Below, piece by piece: positions 29,219-37,224 of a stretch of 64,000 nt of DNA. The notes below the pieces were generated by a model. The model was not told where the DNA came from, did no database searches, and saw only the letters and a program-made list of their open reading frames with translations. The DNA is taken from positions 158,522 to 222,521 of the forward strand of contig NZ_JADNRC010000009.1 in assembly GCF_015594725.1 (NCBI RefSeq). The letters run 5' to 3'. Made by a program: the position numbers and the translations under genes. Origin of the DNA: Flavobacterium sp. ALJ2. GTDB taxonomy: Bacteria > Bacteroidota > Bacteroidia > Flavobacteriales > Flavobacteriaceae. How positions within the stretch are numbered: position 1 is the first letter of the stretch; each line of letters opens with the position of its first letter.

Positions 29219-29868
29219 AAATACTGGATTTCTTTAATTAAAAGTAATTTATATAGATTATAAATAATCGACAAAGCGTAGTATTTTATCGTTTATGTGA
29301 TAAATGTATATAAAATAATAAAATATGCAAAAAAAACGTAAAAAAAATTTAAACACTATGTTCCAAAAATTCTCATTTCTAATAAAACCCTTAACTCCCT
29401 AAATATCAACAAAAAAACGTAAAAATAATAAAAGAAGAAAAATCGTGTAATTTTTTTCACTTACTTAGTCCTTTAATTACATATAAAGAAATTATTTCTT
29501 GTTAATGAGGTAACTATCAAAATTATAACATAAAAAAAAATTCCTAGTACAAAGCCTTAAAAAACAGAAAGCTCCACAAAAAAAATTTAATGTATGAAAA
29601 AAATTATAATATAATATTAAAGAAAACCTGTTTTTAGCATATTTAAAATAGTTTTATGCAAAATTATATTTTAATTTTAACCCCTTTAAAAGAGATTACA
29701 CTTTACAAATCACTAGGGCCAGTAATTAAATCCAAAAGTCACCAAATTAATGCATACATATTTCATTTTTACATGATACTGGAAACAATGATTTAAAAAA
29801 CCCATATATCTAAACAAAAAAAAATAACCTAGAAATACAAACAATAAATTTCAACTTAATAAATAATA
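29219..29868. other. AT-rich intergenic stretch without recognised features
   Basis: About 650 nt, very AT-rich and full of A and T tracts. No ORF with convincing coding character, no tRNA and no clear hairpin terminator was seen. I looked for a yybP-ykoY-type manganese riboswitch because TerC follows, but found no matching GGGGAGUA-type core. It may hold promoters for the flanking divergent genes. Confidence 0.5.
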
Positions 29869-30867
29869 ATGAACCAACATCCCATTTACACAGAACACCC
29901 TGGATTAATAGCAATTTTTGCAATCGCAGTAGTTATCATGCTATTATTAGATTTAGGTATTTTTAACAAAAAAAGTCATGTCGTAACCAATAAAGAAGCT
30001 ATATCCTGGTCATTAGTATGGATCAGTTTAGCAATGGGTTTTAGTGGTTTAGTATACTATTATGCAGGTTCAGCCAAGTTTTACGAATTTCAATCAGCCT
30101 ATTGGATCGAGAAAGCACTTTCTGTAGATAACCTTTTTGTATTTATACTAGTATTTAAATTTTTTGATGTTCCTAATAGCAACAAACACAAAGTTTTATT
30201 TTGGGGTATTATAGGAGCATTAGTCCTAAGAGCTATATTTATATTCTCTGGAGCTTTTTTAATCGAATTAACCTATCTAAACAAACTTTTAAGCCTAGTT
30301 GGAATAGAAGGATTCAAATACGACATTAACCTAATCATGACAGCCTTTGGATTATTCTTAGTTTATGCAGGAATAAAATCATGGTCTGCAGGAAATGAAG
30401 ACGAAGACGAAGATTACAACAATACAAGAGGAGCACGATTAATTAGAAAATTCTTTAGCGTAAGCGATAAATATGATGGAGATAAATTCTTTACATACGA
30501 AAACGGAAAAAAACTTGCAACACCACTTTTAGTAGTTGTAGCAGTAATAGAATTTACAGATTTACTTTTTGCAGTAGATTCTATACCAGCAATTTTTGCA
30601 ATCTCTAATGATCCATTTATTCTTTATACATCAAACATTTTTGCAATATTAGGTCTAAGAGCATTATTCTTCCTACTTGATAATTTCATTCATTTGTTTA
30701 GCAAATTACAATACGGTTTGGCAATAATCCTTGCTTTTATCGGGGTTAAAATGATTATTTCTCCGTTCTATCATATAGAATCTCTTTATTCATTAATCGT
30801 TATTGCAGGTGTTTTAATAATATCAGTTGTTCTGTCAGTAATGTTCCCAGAACCAAAAGAAGAATAA
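29869..30867 (+). CDS. TerC-family integral membrane protein
   Basis: A 332-aa inner-membrane protein of the TerC/Alx family, linked in other bacteria to manganese export and tellurite resistance. Nine or so hydrophobic segments are visible. The family signatures are ALSVDNLFVFILVFKFF near residue 84 and IEFTDLLFAVDSIPAIFAIS near 228, each with conserved membrane Asp. A charged cytoplasmic loop (GNEDEDEDYNNTRGARLIRK) splits the halves. It is followed by an intrinsic terminator and stands alone. Confidence 0.92.
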   Translation: MNQHPIYTEHPGLIAIFAIAVVIMLLLDLGIFNKKSHVVTNKEAISWSLVWISLAMGFSGLVYYYAGSAKFYEFQSAYWIEKALSVDNLFVFILVFKFFDVPNSNKHKVLFWGIIGALVLRAIFIFSGAFLIELTYLNKLLSLVGIEGFKYDINLIMTAFGLFLVYAGIKSWSAGNEDEDEDYNNTRGARLIRKFFSVSDKYDGDKFFTYENGKKLATPLLVVVAVIEFTDLLFAVDSIPAIFAISNDPFILYTSNIFAILGLRALFFLLDNFIHLFSKLQYGLAIILAFIGVKMIISPFYHIESLYSLIVIAGVLIISVVLSVMFPEPKEE

Positions 30868-30885
30868 AACCAATATATTCAAATA

Positions 30886-30916
30886 CAAAAAAGACCTCAA
30901 CTGAGGTCTTTTTTTA
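30886..30916 (+). terminator. Intrinsic terminator after terC
   Basis: AAAAAGACCTCA pairs with TGAGGTCTTTTT and is followed by further T. Confidence 0.85.
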
Positions 30917-30976
30917 TGTCTTATAGTTTCGATTAAACCGTAATTTCTTTGTTTTTATACGAACTCCTACCCTTCT

Positions 30977-31207
30977 CTATTTTATGTAAAAATCAAGTAA
31001 ATCTTTGGGTTTAAGATCTAGAGCATTAGCAATTTTCACTAGAGTTTTTACAGTAGTATTTATTTCTGCTCTTTCTATTCTGCCTACTTGATTTTGGGTT
31101 ATACCACAATCGTCAGCTAAATCTTGTTGGGACATACCTTTCTTTTCTCGTAATTGCCTTATGTGAATGCCGAGATTTGCAATAAAAGTTTCTTCTGAAA
31201 TATTCAT
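30977..31207 (-). CDS. XRE-family HTH regulator
   Basis: A 76-aa single-domain helix-turn-helix protein. The HTH is clear: LREKKGMSQQDLADDCGITQ followed by NQVGRIERAEINTTVKTLVK. No second domain is present. It is divergent from the small gene at 31341, and a perfect 26-bp palindrome lies 29 bp upstream of its start codon, so it likely represses itself and/or the small gene. The palindrome core ACACCCATATATGGGTGT is a sensible XRE dimer or tetramer site. Confidence 0.88.
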   Translation of the reverse strand: MNISEETFIANLGIHIRQLREKKGMSQQDLADDCGITQNQVGRIERAEINTTVKTLVKIANALDLKPKDLLDFYIK

Positions 31208-31235
31208 ATTTCAAAAGTGATAAGATTTATTTTTC

Positions 31236-31261
31236 AATTACACCCATATATGGGTGTAATT
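31236..31261. promoter_or_regulatory. Perfect 26-bp palindrome, probable XRE operator
   Basis: The half-site AATTACACCCATA is followed at once by its exact reverse complement. It lies between the divergent XRE gene and the gene at 31341, and it ends 3 nt before a TATATTTG -7 box, so it covers the -33 region of the plus-strand promoter. Confidence 0.75.
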
Positions 31262-31264
31262 TAG

Positions 31265-31272
31265 TATATTTG
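31265..31272 (+). promoter_or_regulatory. -7 box of the 31341 gene
   Basis: TATATTTG matches TAnnTTTG. Transcription would start near 31280, giving a leader of about 60 nt. Confidence 0.55.
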
Positions 31273-31340
31273 ACTGATCAAAAAAACAAGACAATAACTA
31301 CGAAAGACTTAACAAAGGATATTTACCTAAACCTTCGATC

Positions 31341-31574
31341 ATGAGCGAAAACAAACTTCCGAAAGAAACAGAAATAAGACTAAAAAAATTTTTTACTGAT
31401 ATTATGGATCCCAAAGACATGGCAAAAACAATACGTCAAGTAAATTATACACTTTCTTTATCTTTAATGAGAGGATGCGAAACCGTAGAATCTGAAATAA
31501 AAAATGTTGAAGATAATTTTTATTGGCTCAATAAATTAGCCGAAGTTTTAGATCCTTATTTCGATGTGGAGTAA
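31341..31574 (+). CDS. Small unknown protein divergent from the XRE regulator
   Basis: A 77-aa soluble, largely helical protein (KLPKETEIRLKKFFTDIMDP, then KTIRQVNYTLSLSLMRGCET). No family recognised. A good promoter and a palindromic operator sit upstream, supporting that it is real. The pairing with an XRE regulator across an operator is like small regulatory or stress modules, but no toxin-like motif is seen. Confidence 0.65.
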   Translation: MSENKLPKETEIRLKKFFTDIMDPKDMAKTIRQVNYTLSLSLMRGCETVESEIKNVEDNFYWLNKLAEVLDPYFDVE

Positions 31575-31601
31575 AATTCTCCGTTTATACATAACTCAAC
31601 A

Positions 31602-31886
31602 ACAACCACAAACTTGTCAGGCTGAGCGGAGTCGAAGCCCAGTTAGCAACTCGACAATCAGGAAACCTTTGTGTTAGTTTATTGTGGAGCCCCCTCCTAC
31701 CTCGGAGTGACAAGATTGTGAGAAACAAAATTATCTACATACAAGTTTGCCCACAAAACAACCACAAACTTGTCATTTCGAAGAATGAGAAATCTCCGCT
31801 AGTAACTCTACAATTATAAAATAATTTATTGCCTAAATATTTTTTCAGGAATTATCCCGATAGCTATCGAGACTACGTTTTGTTTA
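31602..31886. repeat. Cluster of dispersed intergenic repeat fragments
   Basis: An 18-bp direct repeat (ACAACCACAAACTTGTCA) occurs at 31602-31619 and 31758-31775. Next to it are stretches of the kind seen between genes across Flavobacteria: CTGAGCGGAGTCGAAGCC, TCGGAGTGACAAG, TCATTTCGAAGAATGAGAAA and a CCCGATAGCTATCGAGA near-palindrome at 31857-31873. No coding sense was found. The region as a whole, 31575-32271, has no other gene. Confidence 0.6.
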
Positions 31887-32072
31887 CCAAATATCACCTT
31901 AAACTACTCCAATTTTTTTGATTAAAAAAACCTACGAACTTGTAATCAAAGATTAAAAGGGTTCAATTTATTTTTTAAAAAAAATTTATTGTAAAAAACA
32001 CTGAGATAATCGTTTAAAGAAAAAAAAAAATGCATAGTTTTACTTTTTAGAAAGAAAATACTGTAATAAAAT

Positions 32073-32091
32073 ACACTCCTATTTATAGGTA
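32073..32091. promoter_or_regulatory. Possible second site related to the XRE palindrome
   Basis: ACACTCCTATTTATAGGT resembles the core ACACCCATATATGGGTGT with several mismatches and partial symmetry (CCTATTTATAGG). It lies about 180 nt before the lipoprotein gene at 32272. Weak. Confidence 0.25.
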
Positions 32092-32172
32092 AAAAAAACA
32101 AACAGTCACATCATAATAAATGATTTACTATTTTTTTTAGTGAATTATGAAAATTTAATTAATACCCCAAAA

Positions 32173-32223
32173 ATGAAGAAGCTATTTGAGTGGGGGCACC
32201 AAACAACTGTAATTGTTTGGTGA
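32173..32223 (+). other. Possible 16-codon leader ORF overlapping a hairpin
   Basis: ATG AAG AAG CTA encodes MKKLFEWGHQTTVIVW then TGA. Its second half coincides with a perfect 10-bp hairpin at 32197-32222 (CACCAAACAA / TTGTTTGGTG). It lies 49 nt upstream of the lipoprotein gene, a position for a translated leader or RNA switch. Coding is unproven. Confidence 0.35.
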
Positions 32224-32271
32224 ACCTTAGTAAATCCCAGTAAAAAACTATTATTAAATTAAAATATAAAA

Positions 32272-32997
32272 ATGACAAAAATTAAAATTTCGATTTTAGG
32301 ATTGATAACAATTTTATTTGTAGCAATCTCATGTTCAAAGGAAGAAAACATCGATCAAAATACAAATACAGCTACAAACAAAGAAAACTTGCTTTTGCAA
32401 AAAAAATATGACTTTGAAAAAATCAGTTTAAATGTAGATAAATCAAACATATCAACATTTAAAGATTTTAAAAATTTAAATAAACTTACAAATAAATCTA
32501 GTAAATTAGAAGAGCTTGATTTAAGAAAAGTAACTCAAATAGATTGGAAAGATAATGTAACATCCTATTTCATTCCCTTTGAGAATAATCCAAATAAATC
32601 AATTGTGATTCTAGTAACTAATGATGACACAAACAATATTGATTTTAGCAAAGGAACGATTGTAGAAAATAATGTAAATCAAAATACGGGCACAGGTCAT
32701 ATTATAATAACTACACAAGAAGATACGATACATAGATCATTTGTTAATGGTGTTCTCTTACAAGAAATAACTTTATCAGGAAGAAAAACTTTTAGAGCAT
32801 GCTTCGATGATGCTTATAATAGCATTTGTGATGGATTTATTGGCTGTGCATCTTGGTATTCAAGTCCATTACCTGCTTTAACAGCTGTTGCGTATTGTGG
32901 TGCAACCACATTCAAACAAGCACCCGTTGAACAACCTACAGAGGAATTACCAATTATTTTAGAGCCTCTAGAGCCTAAACCAAAATTGAATCTATAA
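32272..32997 (+). CDS. Unknown lipoprotein with Cys-rich C-terminal segment
   Basis: A 241-aa lipoprotein; the lipobox is VAISCSKEE (Cys21). Residues 25-165 are Asn- and Lys-rich with no recognised domain. A compact segment near residue 180 follows (RACFDDAYNSICDGFIGCAS, then PALTAVAYCGATTF) with four cysteines spaced like a small disulfide-bonded or peptide-like unit. A Pro/Glu tail ends the protein. It is followed after 16 nt by a two-helix membrane protein gene. I cannot name the family; the Cys-rich part could be a structural knot or a releasable peptide. Confidence 0.7.
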   Translation: MTKIKISILGLITILFVAISCSKEENIDQNTNTATNKENLLLQKKYDFEKISLNVDKSNISTFKDFKNLNKLTNKSSKLEELDLRKVTQIDWKDNVTSYFIPFENNPNKSIVILVTNDDTNNIDFSKGTIVENNVNQNTGTGHIIITTQEDTIHRSFVNGVLLQEITLSGRKTFRACFDDAYNSICDGFIGCASWYSSPLPALTAVAYCGATTFKQAPVEQPTEELPIILEPLEPKPKLNL

Positions 32998-33013
32998 AAC
33001 CAATAATGCATCA

Positions 33014-33196
33014 ATGGAAAATAAAAACAAAAAAATATTATTTATAGCAGTCGTTGGATTGATTGTAGGAACATTAATTAAATTACTAGGATACAAAACC
33101 TTAGGAGATACATTTCTAGGTCTTTCAACACTAGTTTGGCTTTTCGTTATTATTCCTCTTATTTATAAATTCATGAATAGAAATCAAAAGACATAA
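33014..33196 (+). CDS. Small membrane protein with two predicted helices
   Basis: A 60-aa protein with hydrophobic helices at about 8-24 (KILFIAVVGLIVGTLIKLLG) and 33-52 (LGLSTLVWLFVIIPLIYKF), basic ends and no signal cleavage. It starts 16 nt after the lipoprotein gene, so it is probably cotranscribed. Small membrane partners of this kind can be immunity or anchoring proteins, but nothing specific shows that here. A terminator follows. Confidence 0.65.
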   Translation: MENKNKKILFIAVVGLIVGTLIKLLGYKTLGDTFLGLSTLVWLFVIIPLIYKFMNRNQKT

Positions 33197-33224
33197 CTAA
33201 TAAATCTCCTAAATTATAGAGATA

Positions 33225-33259
33225 AAAAAAACCCTTAAAACTATGTTTTAAGGGTTTTT
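33225..33259. terminator. Intrinsic terminator between the small membrane gene and tRNA-Leu
   Basis: AAAAAACCCTTAAAA pairs with TTTTAAGGGTTTTT around CTATG. With A and T runs on both sides it can serve both the plus-strand genes and the minus-strand tRNA. Confidence 0.8.
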
Positions 33260-33270
33260 AAAGTAAGTAG

Positions 33271-33352
33271 TGCGGATAATAGGACTCGAACCTACACGCC
33301 TTGCGGCACCAGATCCTAAGTCTGGCATGTCTACCAATTTCACCATATCCGC
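33271..33352 (-). tRNA. tRNA-Leu (anticodon UAG)
   Basis: The minus strand starts GCGGATA and its acceptor partner ends TATCCGC plus A. The anticodon stem is CCAGA/TCTGG with loop CTTAGGA, giving UAG. The variable arm (TGCCGCAAGGCG) is long, as in type II leucine tRNAs. The T arm has GGTTCGAGTCC. CCA is not encoded. Confidence 0.93.
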
Positions 33353-33461
33353 TCAATTGTGGGTGCAAAGATAATCATAACTTCTAATTATCAAAGGATT
33401 TTTGAAAAAAAATATTAATTCAATTTTTCGTATTTTTGAAATTCTATAAAAATCAATTTAA

Positions 33462-34850
33462 ATGGACACTATAAAAGCATACGTTCAAGAACACAAAGAG
33501 CGCTTTATCAATGAGTTAATCGAATTATTAAAAATTCCGTCTGTAAGTGCAGATACTGCATACTCTCAAGATGTAATTGACACTTCTGAGGTTGTAAAGG
33601 CAAGTTTAGAGAAAGCGGGATGCGATTTTGTCGAAATTTGCGACACTCCGGGATACCCAATTGTGTATGGAGAGAAAATAATCGACCCAAATTTACCTAC
33701 CGTATTAGTTTACGGACATTATGATGTTCAACCACCAGATCCGATAGAGTTATGGACATCACCACCATTTGAACCAGTTATCAAAAAAACCGAAATTCAC
33801 CCAGAAGGAGCCATATTTGCTCGTGGTGCTTGCGATGACAAAGGACAAATGTACATGCACGTAAAAGCATTAGAATATATGGTACAAAGCAACACTTTGC
33901 CTTGTAACGTAAAATTTATGATCGAAGGTGAAGAAGAAGTAGGTTCTAAAAGTTTAGGTTGGTTTGTAGAACGCAATCAGGAAAAACTAAAAAATGATGT
34001 GATTTTAATTTCTGATACAGGAATGATTTCTAATCAGCAACCATCAATAACAACAGGATTACGTGGTTTAAGTTATGTAGAAGTTGAAGTTACAGGACCA
34101 AACCGCGATTTACATTCAGGTTTATACGGAGGAGCTGTGGCAAACCCAATTAACGTACTTGCCAAAATGATTGCTTCTTTACACGACGAAAACAATCACA
34201 TTACTATTCCAGGATTCTATGATAATGTCGAAGAATTATCACTAGAAGAAAGAGCCGAAATGGCAAAAGCACCTTTTAGCTTAGATAAATATAAGAAAGC
34301 ATTAGACCTAAACGATGTTTATGGCGAAAAAGGCTATGTAACCAACGAACGCAACTCTATCCGACCAACGCTTGACGTAAACGGAATTTGGGGCGGATAT
34401 ACAGGCGAAGGAGCTAAAACAGTTATTGCAAGCAAAGCTTTCGCAAAAATATCAATGCGTTTGGTTCCAAACCAAGATTGGGAGCACATTACCGAATTAT
34501 TCTCGAAACATTTTACAAGCATTGCACCAGCAGGTGTAACTGTAAAAGTTACCCCACATCATGGTGGTCAAGGCTACGTAACACCTATTGATAGCATTGG
34601 TTACAAGGCAGCAAATATGGCGTATACCGAAACTTTTGGAGTTCCAGCAATTCCGGTTCGTTCAGGCGGAAGTATTCCGATTGTAGCCTTATTCGAAAAA
34701 GAATTAAAAAGCAAAACAATCCTAATGGGATTCGGACTTGATAGCGATGCAATTCACTCGCCAAACGAACATTTTGGAATCTTCAATTACCTAAAAGGGA
34801 TTGAAACCATTCCGTTATTTTACAAATATTTTGTAGAGCTTTCTAAATAG
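33462..34850 (+). CDS. M20-family dipeptidase / metallopeptidase
   Basis: A 462-aa cytoplasmic metallopeptidase. Zinc-ligand motifs are VLVYGHYDVQPPDP (near residue 83), ARGACDDKGQMYMH (near 116) and EGEEEVGS with the catalytic Glu (near 148). A dimerisation insert with DLHSGLYGGAVANP follows, and the C-terminal MGFGLDSDAIHSPNE supplies the last ligand. The length and layout match M20 dipeptidases such as carnosinase-like enzymes. No signal peptide is visible. A terminator follows. Confidence 0.94.
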   Translation: MDTIKAYVQEHKERFINELIELLKIPSVSADTAYSQDVIDTSEVVKASLEKAGCDFVEICDTPGYPIVYGEKIIDPNLPTVLVYGHYDVQPPDPIELWTSPPFEPVIKKTEIHPEGAIFARGACDDKGQMYMHVKALEYMVQSNTLPCNVKFMIEGEEEVGSKSLGWFVERNQEKLKNDVILISDTGMISNQQPSITTGLRGLSYVEVEVTGPNRDLHSGLYGGAVANPINVLAKMIASLHDENNHITIPGFYDNVEELSLEERAEMAKAPFSLDKYKKALDLNDVYGEKGYVTNERNSIRPTLDVNGIWGGYTGEGAKTVIASKAFAKISMRLVPNQDWEHITELFSKHFTSIAPAGVTVKVTPHHGGQGYVTPIDSIGYKAANMAYTETFGVPAIPVRSGGSIPIVALFEKELKSKTILMGFGLDSDAIHSPNEHFGIFNYLKGIETIPLFYKYFVELSK

Positions 34851-34869
34851 TTCATACATCAACACACAC

Positions 34870-34903
34870 AAAAATCCGTTCAGTAATGAGCGGATTTTTT
34901 TTT
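34870..34903 (+). terminator. Intrinsic terminator after the M20 peptidase
   Basis: AAAAATCCG pairs with CGGATTTTT around TTCAGTAATGAG, followed by a T run. Confidence 0.8.
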
Positions 34904-34916
34904 ATGCCGTTTCCTT

Positions 34917-34990
34917 CGGTCGGGCTATCCGCTATATCTTTTATGGCATTTTATAAAACAAAAGGATGCCGCTCCTATCCCTAACGCATC
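34917..34990 (-). repeat. Dispersed hairpin element, copy A
   Basis: Contains CCGCTATATCTTTTATGGCA and AAAAGGATGCCGCT, which recur inverted at 51544-51620. The inner part forms a hairpin. No coding content. Confidence 0.7.
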
Positions 34991-35085
34991 CATGTACATA
35001 AAAAAATAGAATCCAAAACAACAGAACGTCAACCACTTAATTAATCAGAAACTATTTTAAAAAAAGTTGCACATTGAAAAATTAA

Positions 35086-35120
35086 CTCTACATTTGTAGA
35101 ACATAATCTATAAACGTAGA
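35086..35120. promoter_or_regulatory. BlaI-type operator region
   Basis: CTACATTTGTAG (35088-35099) matches the BlaI/MecI/CopY dyad TACAnnTGTA. A half-matching second copy, CTATAAACGTAG, is at 35108-35119. Both lie just upstream of an operon that includes a BlaI-family gene. Confidence 0.7.
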
Positions 35121-35125
35121 GCAAA

Positions 35126-35548
35126 ATGAATCACAAAATAGTTCTCTTAATACTACTTTTATTCTGTTTAGGTTGTAAAACCGAACAAATCAATCAAAAA
35201 ATCAACAAGAAAAAAGAAGGTAAATGGGTTGACACCTACGTACAAGACAATATTCAATACAAATCAATTGAATACTACAAGCACAATGAACCCGTTAAAA
35301 AATGGAAATCATACATAAACGGAAAATTACATAAAACCGAGAAATATAAAAACGGAATCTGTTACACGAAGAACTATTATGAAAACGGCAAAATCGAATC
35401 GAAAGGAAAAACAAAATTAGAATACGATTCAAAATTAGCACATTGGTATTATTTCGGAGATTGGAAGTATTATTCAAACAAAGGAAAATATGTAGCTACA
35501 AAAGAATACTTTGAAGGAAAATTGATGTCAGAACGATTCAATCCTTAA
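35126..35548 (+). CDS. Lipoprotein with MORN-like repeats, in a BlaI operon
   Basis: A 140-aa lipoprotein (Cys16, FCLGCKTEQ). The body consists of repeated short units such as GKWVDTYVQDNIQYKSIEYY and YENGKIESKGKTKLEY, the MORN/YwqK-type beta repeat. It is the first gene after a BlaI-type operator and precedes the BlaI and M56 genes by 25 nt, so it is probably under their control. Role unknown; it may be the regulated envelope product of the sensor system. Confidence 0.78.
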   Translation: MNHKIVLLILLLFCLGCKTEQINQKINKKKEGKWVDTYVQDNIQYKSIEYYKHNEPVKKWKSYINGKLHKTEKYKNGICYTKNYYENGKIESKGKTKLEYDSKLAHWYYFGDWKYYSNKGKYVATKEYFEGKLMSERFNP

Positions 35549-35573
35549 GAACAATACAATAAACAAAAATAAA

Positions 35574-35945
35574 ATGCAACTAACCAACTCAGAAGAACAA
35601 TTAATGCAACACCTTTGGCAACTAAAAAAGGCATTCATGAAGGATTTACTCGAAGCATATCCCGACCCAAAGCCAGCAACAACAACAGTTGCTACTTTAC
35701 TAAAGAGAATGATTGATAAAAAATTTGTTGCTTACATCGAATTTGGAAACTCAAGAGAATATTATCCATTGGTAAAAAAAACAGATTACTTTTCTAAACA
35801 CGTAAACGGATTAATTAGTAATTTCTTTAACAATTCGGCATCACAATTTGCTTCATTCTTTACAACGGAAACCAACTTATCAACTTCGGAATTAGAAGAA
35901 CTCAAAAAAATAATTGACTCACAAATTCAAAAAAAGAAAAAATGA
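35574..35945 (+). CDS. BlaI/MecI/CopY-family transcriptional repressor
   Basis: A 123-aa winged-helix repressor: LTNSEEQLMQHLWQLKKAFM at the start, KPATTTVATLLKRMIDKKFV for the recognition region, and a C-terminal dimerisation helix. It overlaps the M56 gene by 4 nt (ATGA), so the pair is translationally coupled. In this family the partner protease inactivates the repressor. Upstream dyads at 35088-35119 fit its operator. Confidence 0.92.
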   Translation: MQLTNSEEQLMQHLWQLKKAFMKDLLEAYPDPKPATTTVATLLKRMIDKKFVAYIEFGNSREYYPLVKKTDYFSKHVNGLISNFFNNSASQFASFFTTETNLSTSELEELKKIIDSQIQKKKK

Positions 35946-37162
35946 TAACGTACATCCTAAAATCGTCAGTAGTGCTTCTTATCTTGTTTGTAGTATATAA
36001 ATTATGGTTAGAAAACGAAAAAATGTTCCGTTTTAATCGCGCTTATTTACTGGGTAGTTTAGTATTTGGTCTAATTATTCCACTGCAACTATTCTCATTT
36101 GATACAAAAATAGCAAAGGCAATAAACTCATTTCAATTGTCTGAAATAGTGTTGAATAATTCACAAAATTCAAGCATAATAGCCAACAATCAAATAATAA
36201 CAAATAGCCTATTAGCTCTTTATCTAATTATTACCACATTGCTAATCATCCGATTTATAATGAATTTGTATTCATTCCATAAAAAAATTAAACACAACGA
36301 ATCCTTAATTATTAATAATCAAAAAGCAGTTTTAATTCAGGAACCTATATTGCCGCATTCTTTTTTAAATACAATTTTCATAAACGAAAATGATTTAAAA
36401 AATAATTTAATCGATCCACAACTTATCACACACGAAACGGCTCATATCGAGCAAAAACATTCATTAGATATTATATTCCTCGAGTTAATACAAATTCTAT
36501 TTTGGTTCAATCCAATCATTTTACTTTACAAAAAGGCAATCAAATTAAACCATGAATTTCTAGCAGACGAAGCTGTAATAACACAATCAAATTCAGTTTC
36601 ATATTACCAAAACTTACTGTTAAAAATGGCTTCTAACCAAAGTCAGATTGCACTTGCTAGCTCTATTAATTTTCAAATAACCAAAAAACGTTTACTCATG
36701 ATGACAAAACAAGAATCCCGACTAAGAGCAATAGTAAAAACCTCGGTAGTAGGTTTTGTATTTGCTACACTATTTTTTGCTTTTAACACTACAACAATTG
36801 CTCAAGGAAGCAATCGAAAAGCACTGAACGAACCACCAACCTTCCTTACAGACACAACCGAAAACATTCAGCAACCAGAATTTCCAGGCGGAATGACAGA
36901 ATTTTACAAGTTCGTTGGTAAAAACTTCAAAATTCCTAAAGACGCTTCTAAGAATAAAGTTTCAGGAAAAGTAATCATCGATTTCTATGTCGAAAAAAAC
37001 GGTTCTTTAGCTGATTACAAAATAGCCAATGACTTAGGATACGGATTAGGAGATGAAGTTATACGTGTATTAAAACTATCTCCAAAATGGAAACCGGGCA
37101 CAATAAATAACGAACCTGCAAGGGTAATGTACAGTTTACCTATAACTGTAAAGGCAAAATAA
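35942..37162 (+). CDS. M56 (BlaR1-type) membrane metallopeptidase with TonB C-terminal domain
   Basis: A 406-aa sensor protease. Hydrophobic segments lie near 4-22, 35-52, 90-108 and 265-285. The zinc motif is HETAH (164-168), with ADEAV downstream. The C-terminal 90 residues (from EFPGGMTEFYKFVGKNFKIP to YSLPITV) are a TonB C-terminal-like domain in place of a penicillin-binding domain. It would sense an envelope signal and cleave the BlaI partner. This M56-TonB form is common in Bacteroidota; its signal is not a beta-lactam by sequence. Confidence 0.9.
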   Translation: MITYILKSSVVLLILFVVYKLWLENEKMFRFNRAYLLGSLVFGLIIPLQLFSFDTKIAKAINSFQLSEIVLNNSQNSSIIANNQIITNSLLALYLIITTLLIIRFIMNLYSFHKKIKHNESLIINNQKAVLIQEPILPHSFLNTIFINENDLKNNLIDPQLITHETAHIEQKHSLDIIFLELIQILFWFNPIILLYKKAIKLNHEFLADEAVITQSNSVSYYQNLLLKMASNQSQIALASSINFQITKKRLLMMTKQESRLRAIVKTSVVGFVFATLFFAFNTTTIAQGSNRKALNEPPTFLTDTTENIQQPEFPGGMTEFYKFVGKNFKIPKDASKNKVSGKVIIDFYVEKNGSLADYKIANDLGYGLGDEVIRVLKLSPKWKPGTINNEPARVMYSLPITVKAK

Positions 37163-37165
37163 AAA

Positions 37166-37190
37166 ATCCGCTTCTTTTTTGAGAAGCGAA
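37166..37190. terminator. Hairpin between convergent genes
   Basis: CGCTTCT pairs with AGAAGCG. On the minus strand the stem is followed by a T run, so it may end the saccharopine-dehydrogenase-like gene as well as the M56 gene. Confidence 0.55.
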
Positions 37191-37224
37191 TCAAATAAAA
37201 AACTAAAAAAAATTTAAAAAACTG

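Noticed and set aside
29219..29868. Possible manganese riboswitch upstream of terC
   Set aside because: No conserved yybP-ykoY core could be found; only AT-rich tracts.
31608..31780. Repeat cluster considered as a CRISPR array
   Set aside because: Only two copies of one 18-bp repeat at 156-bp spacing, without regular spacers or cas genes.
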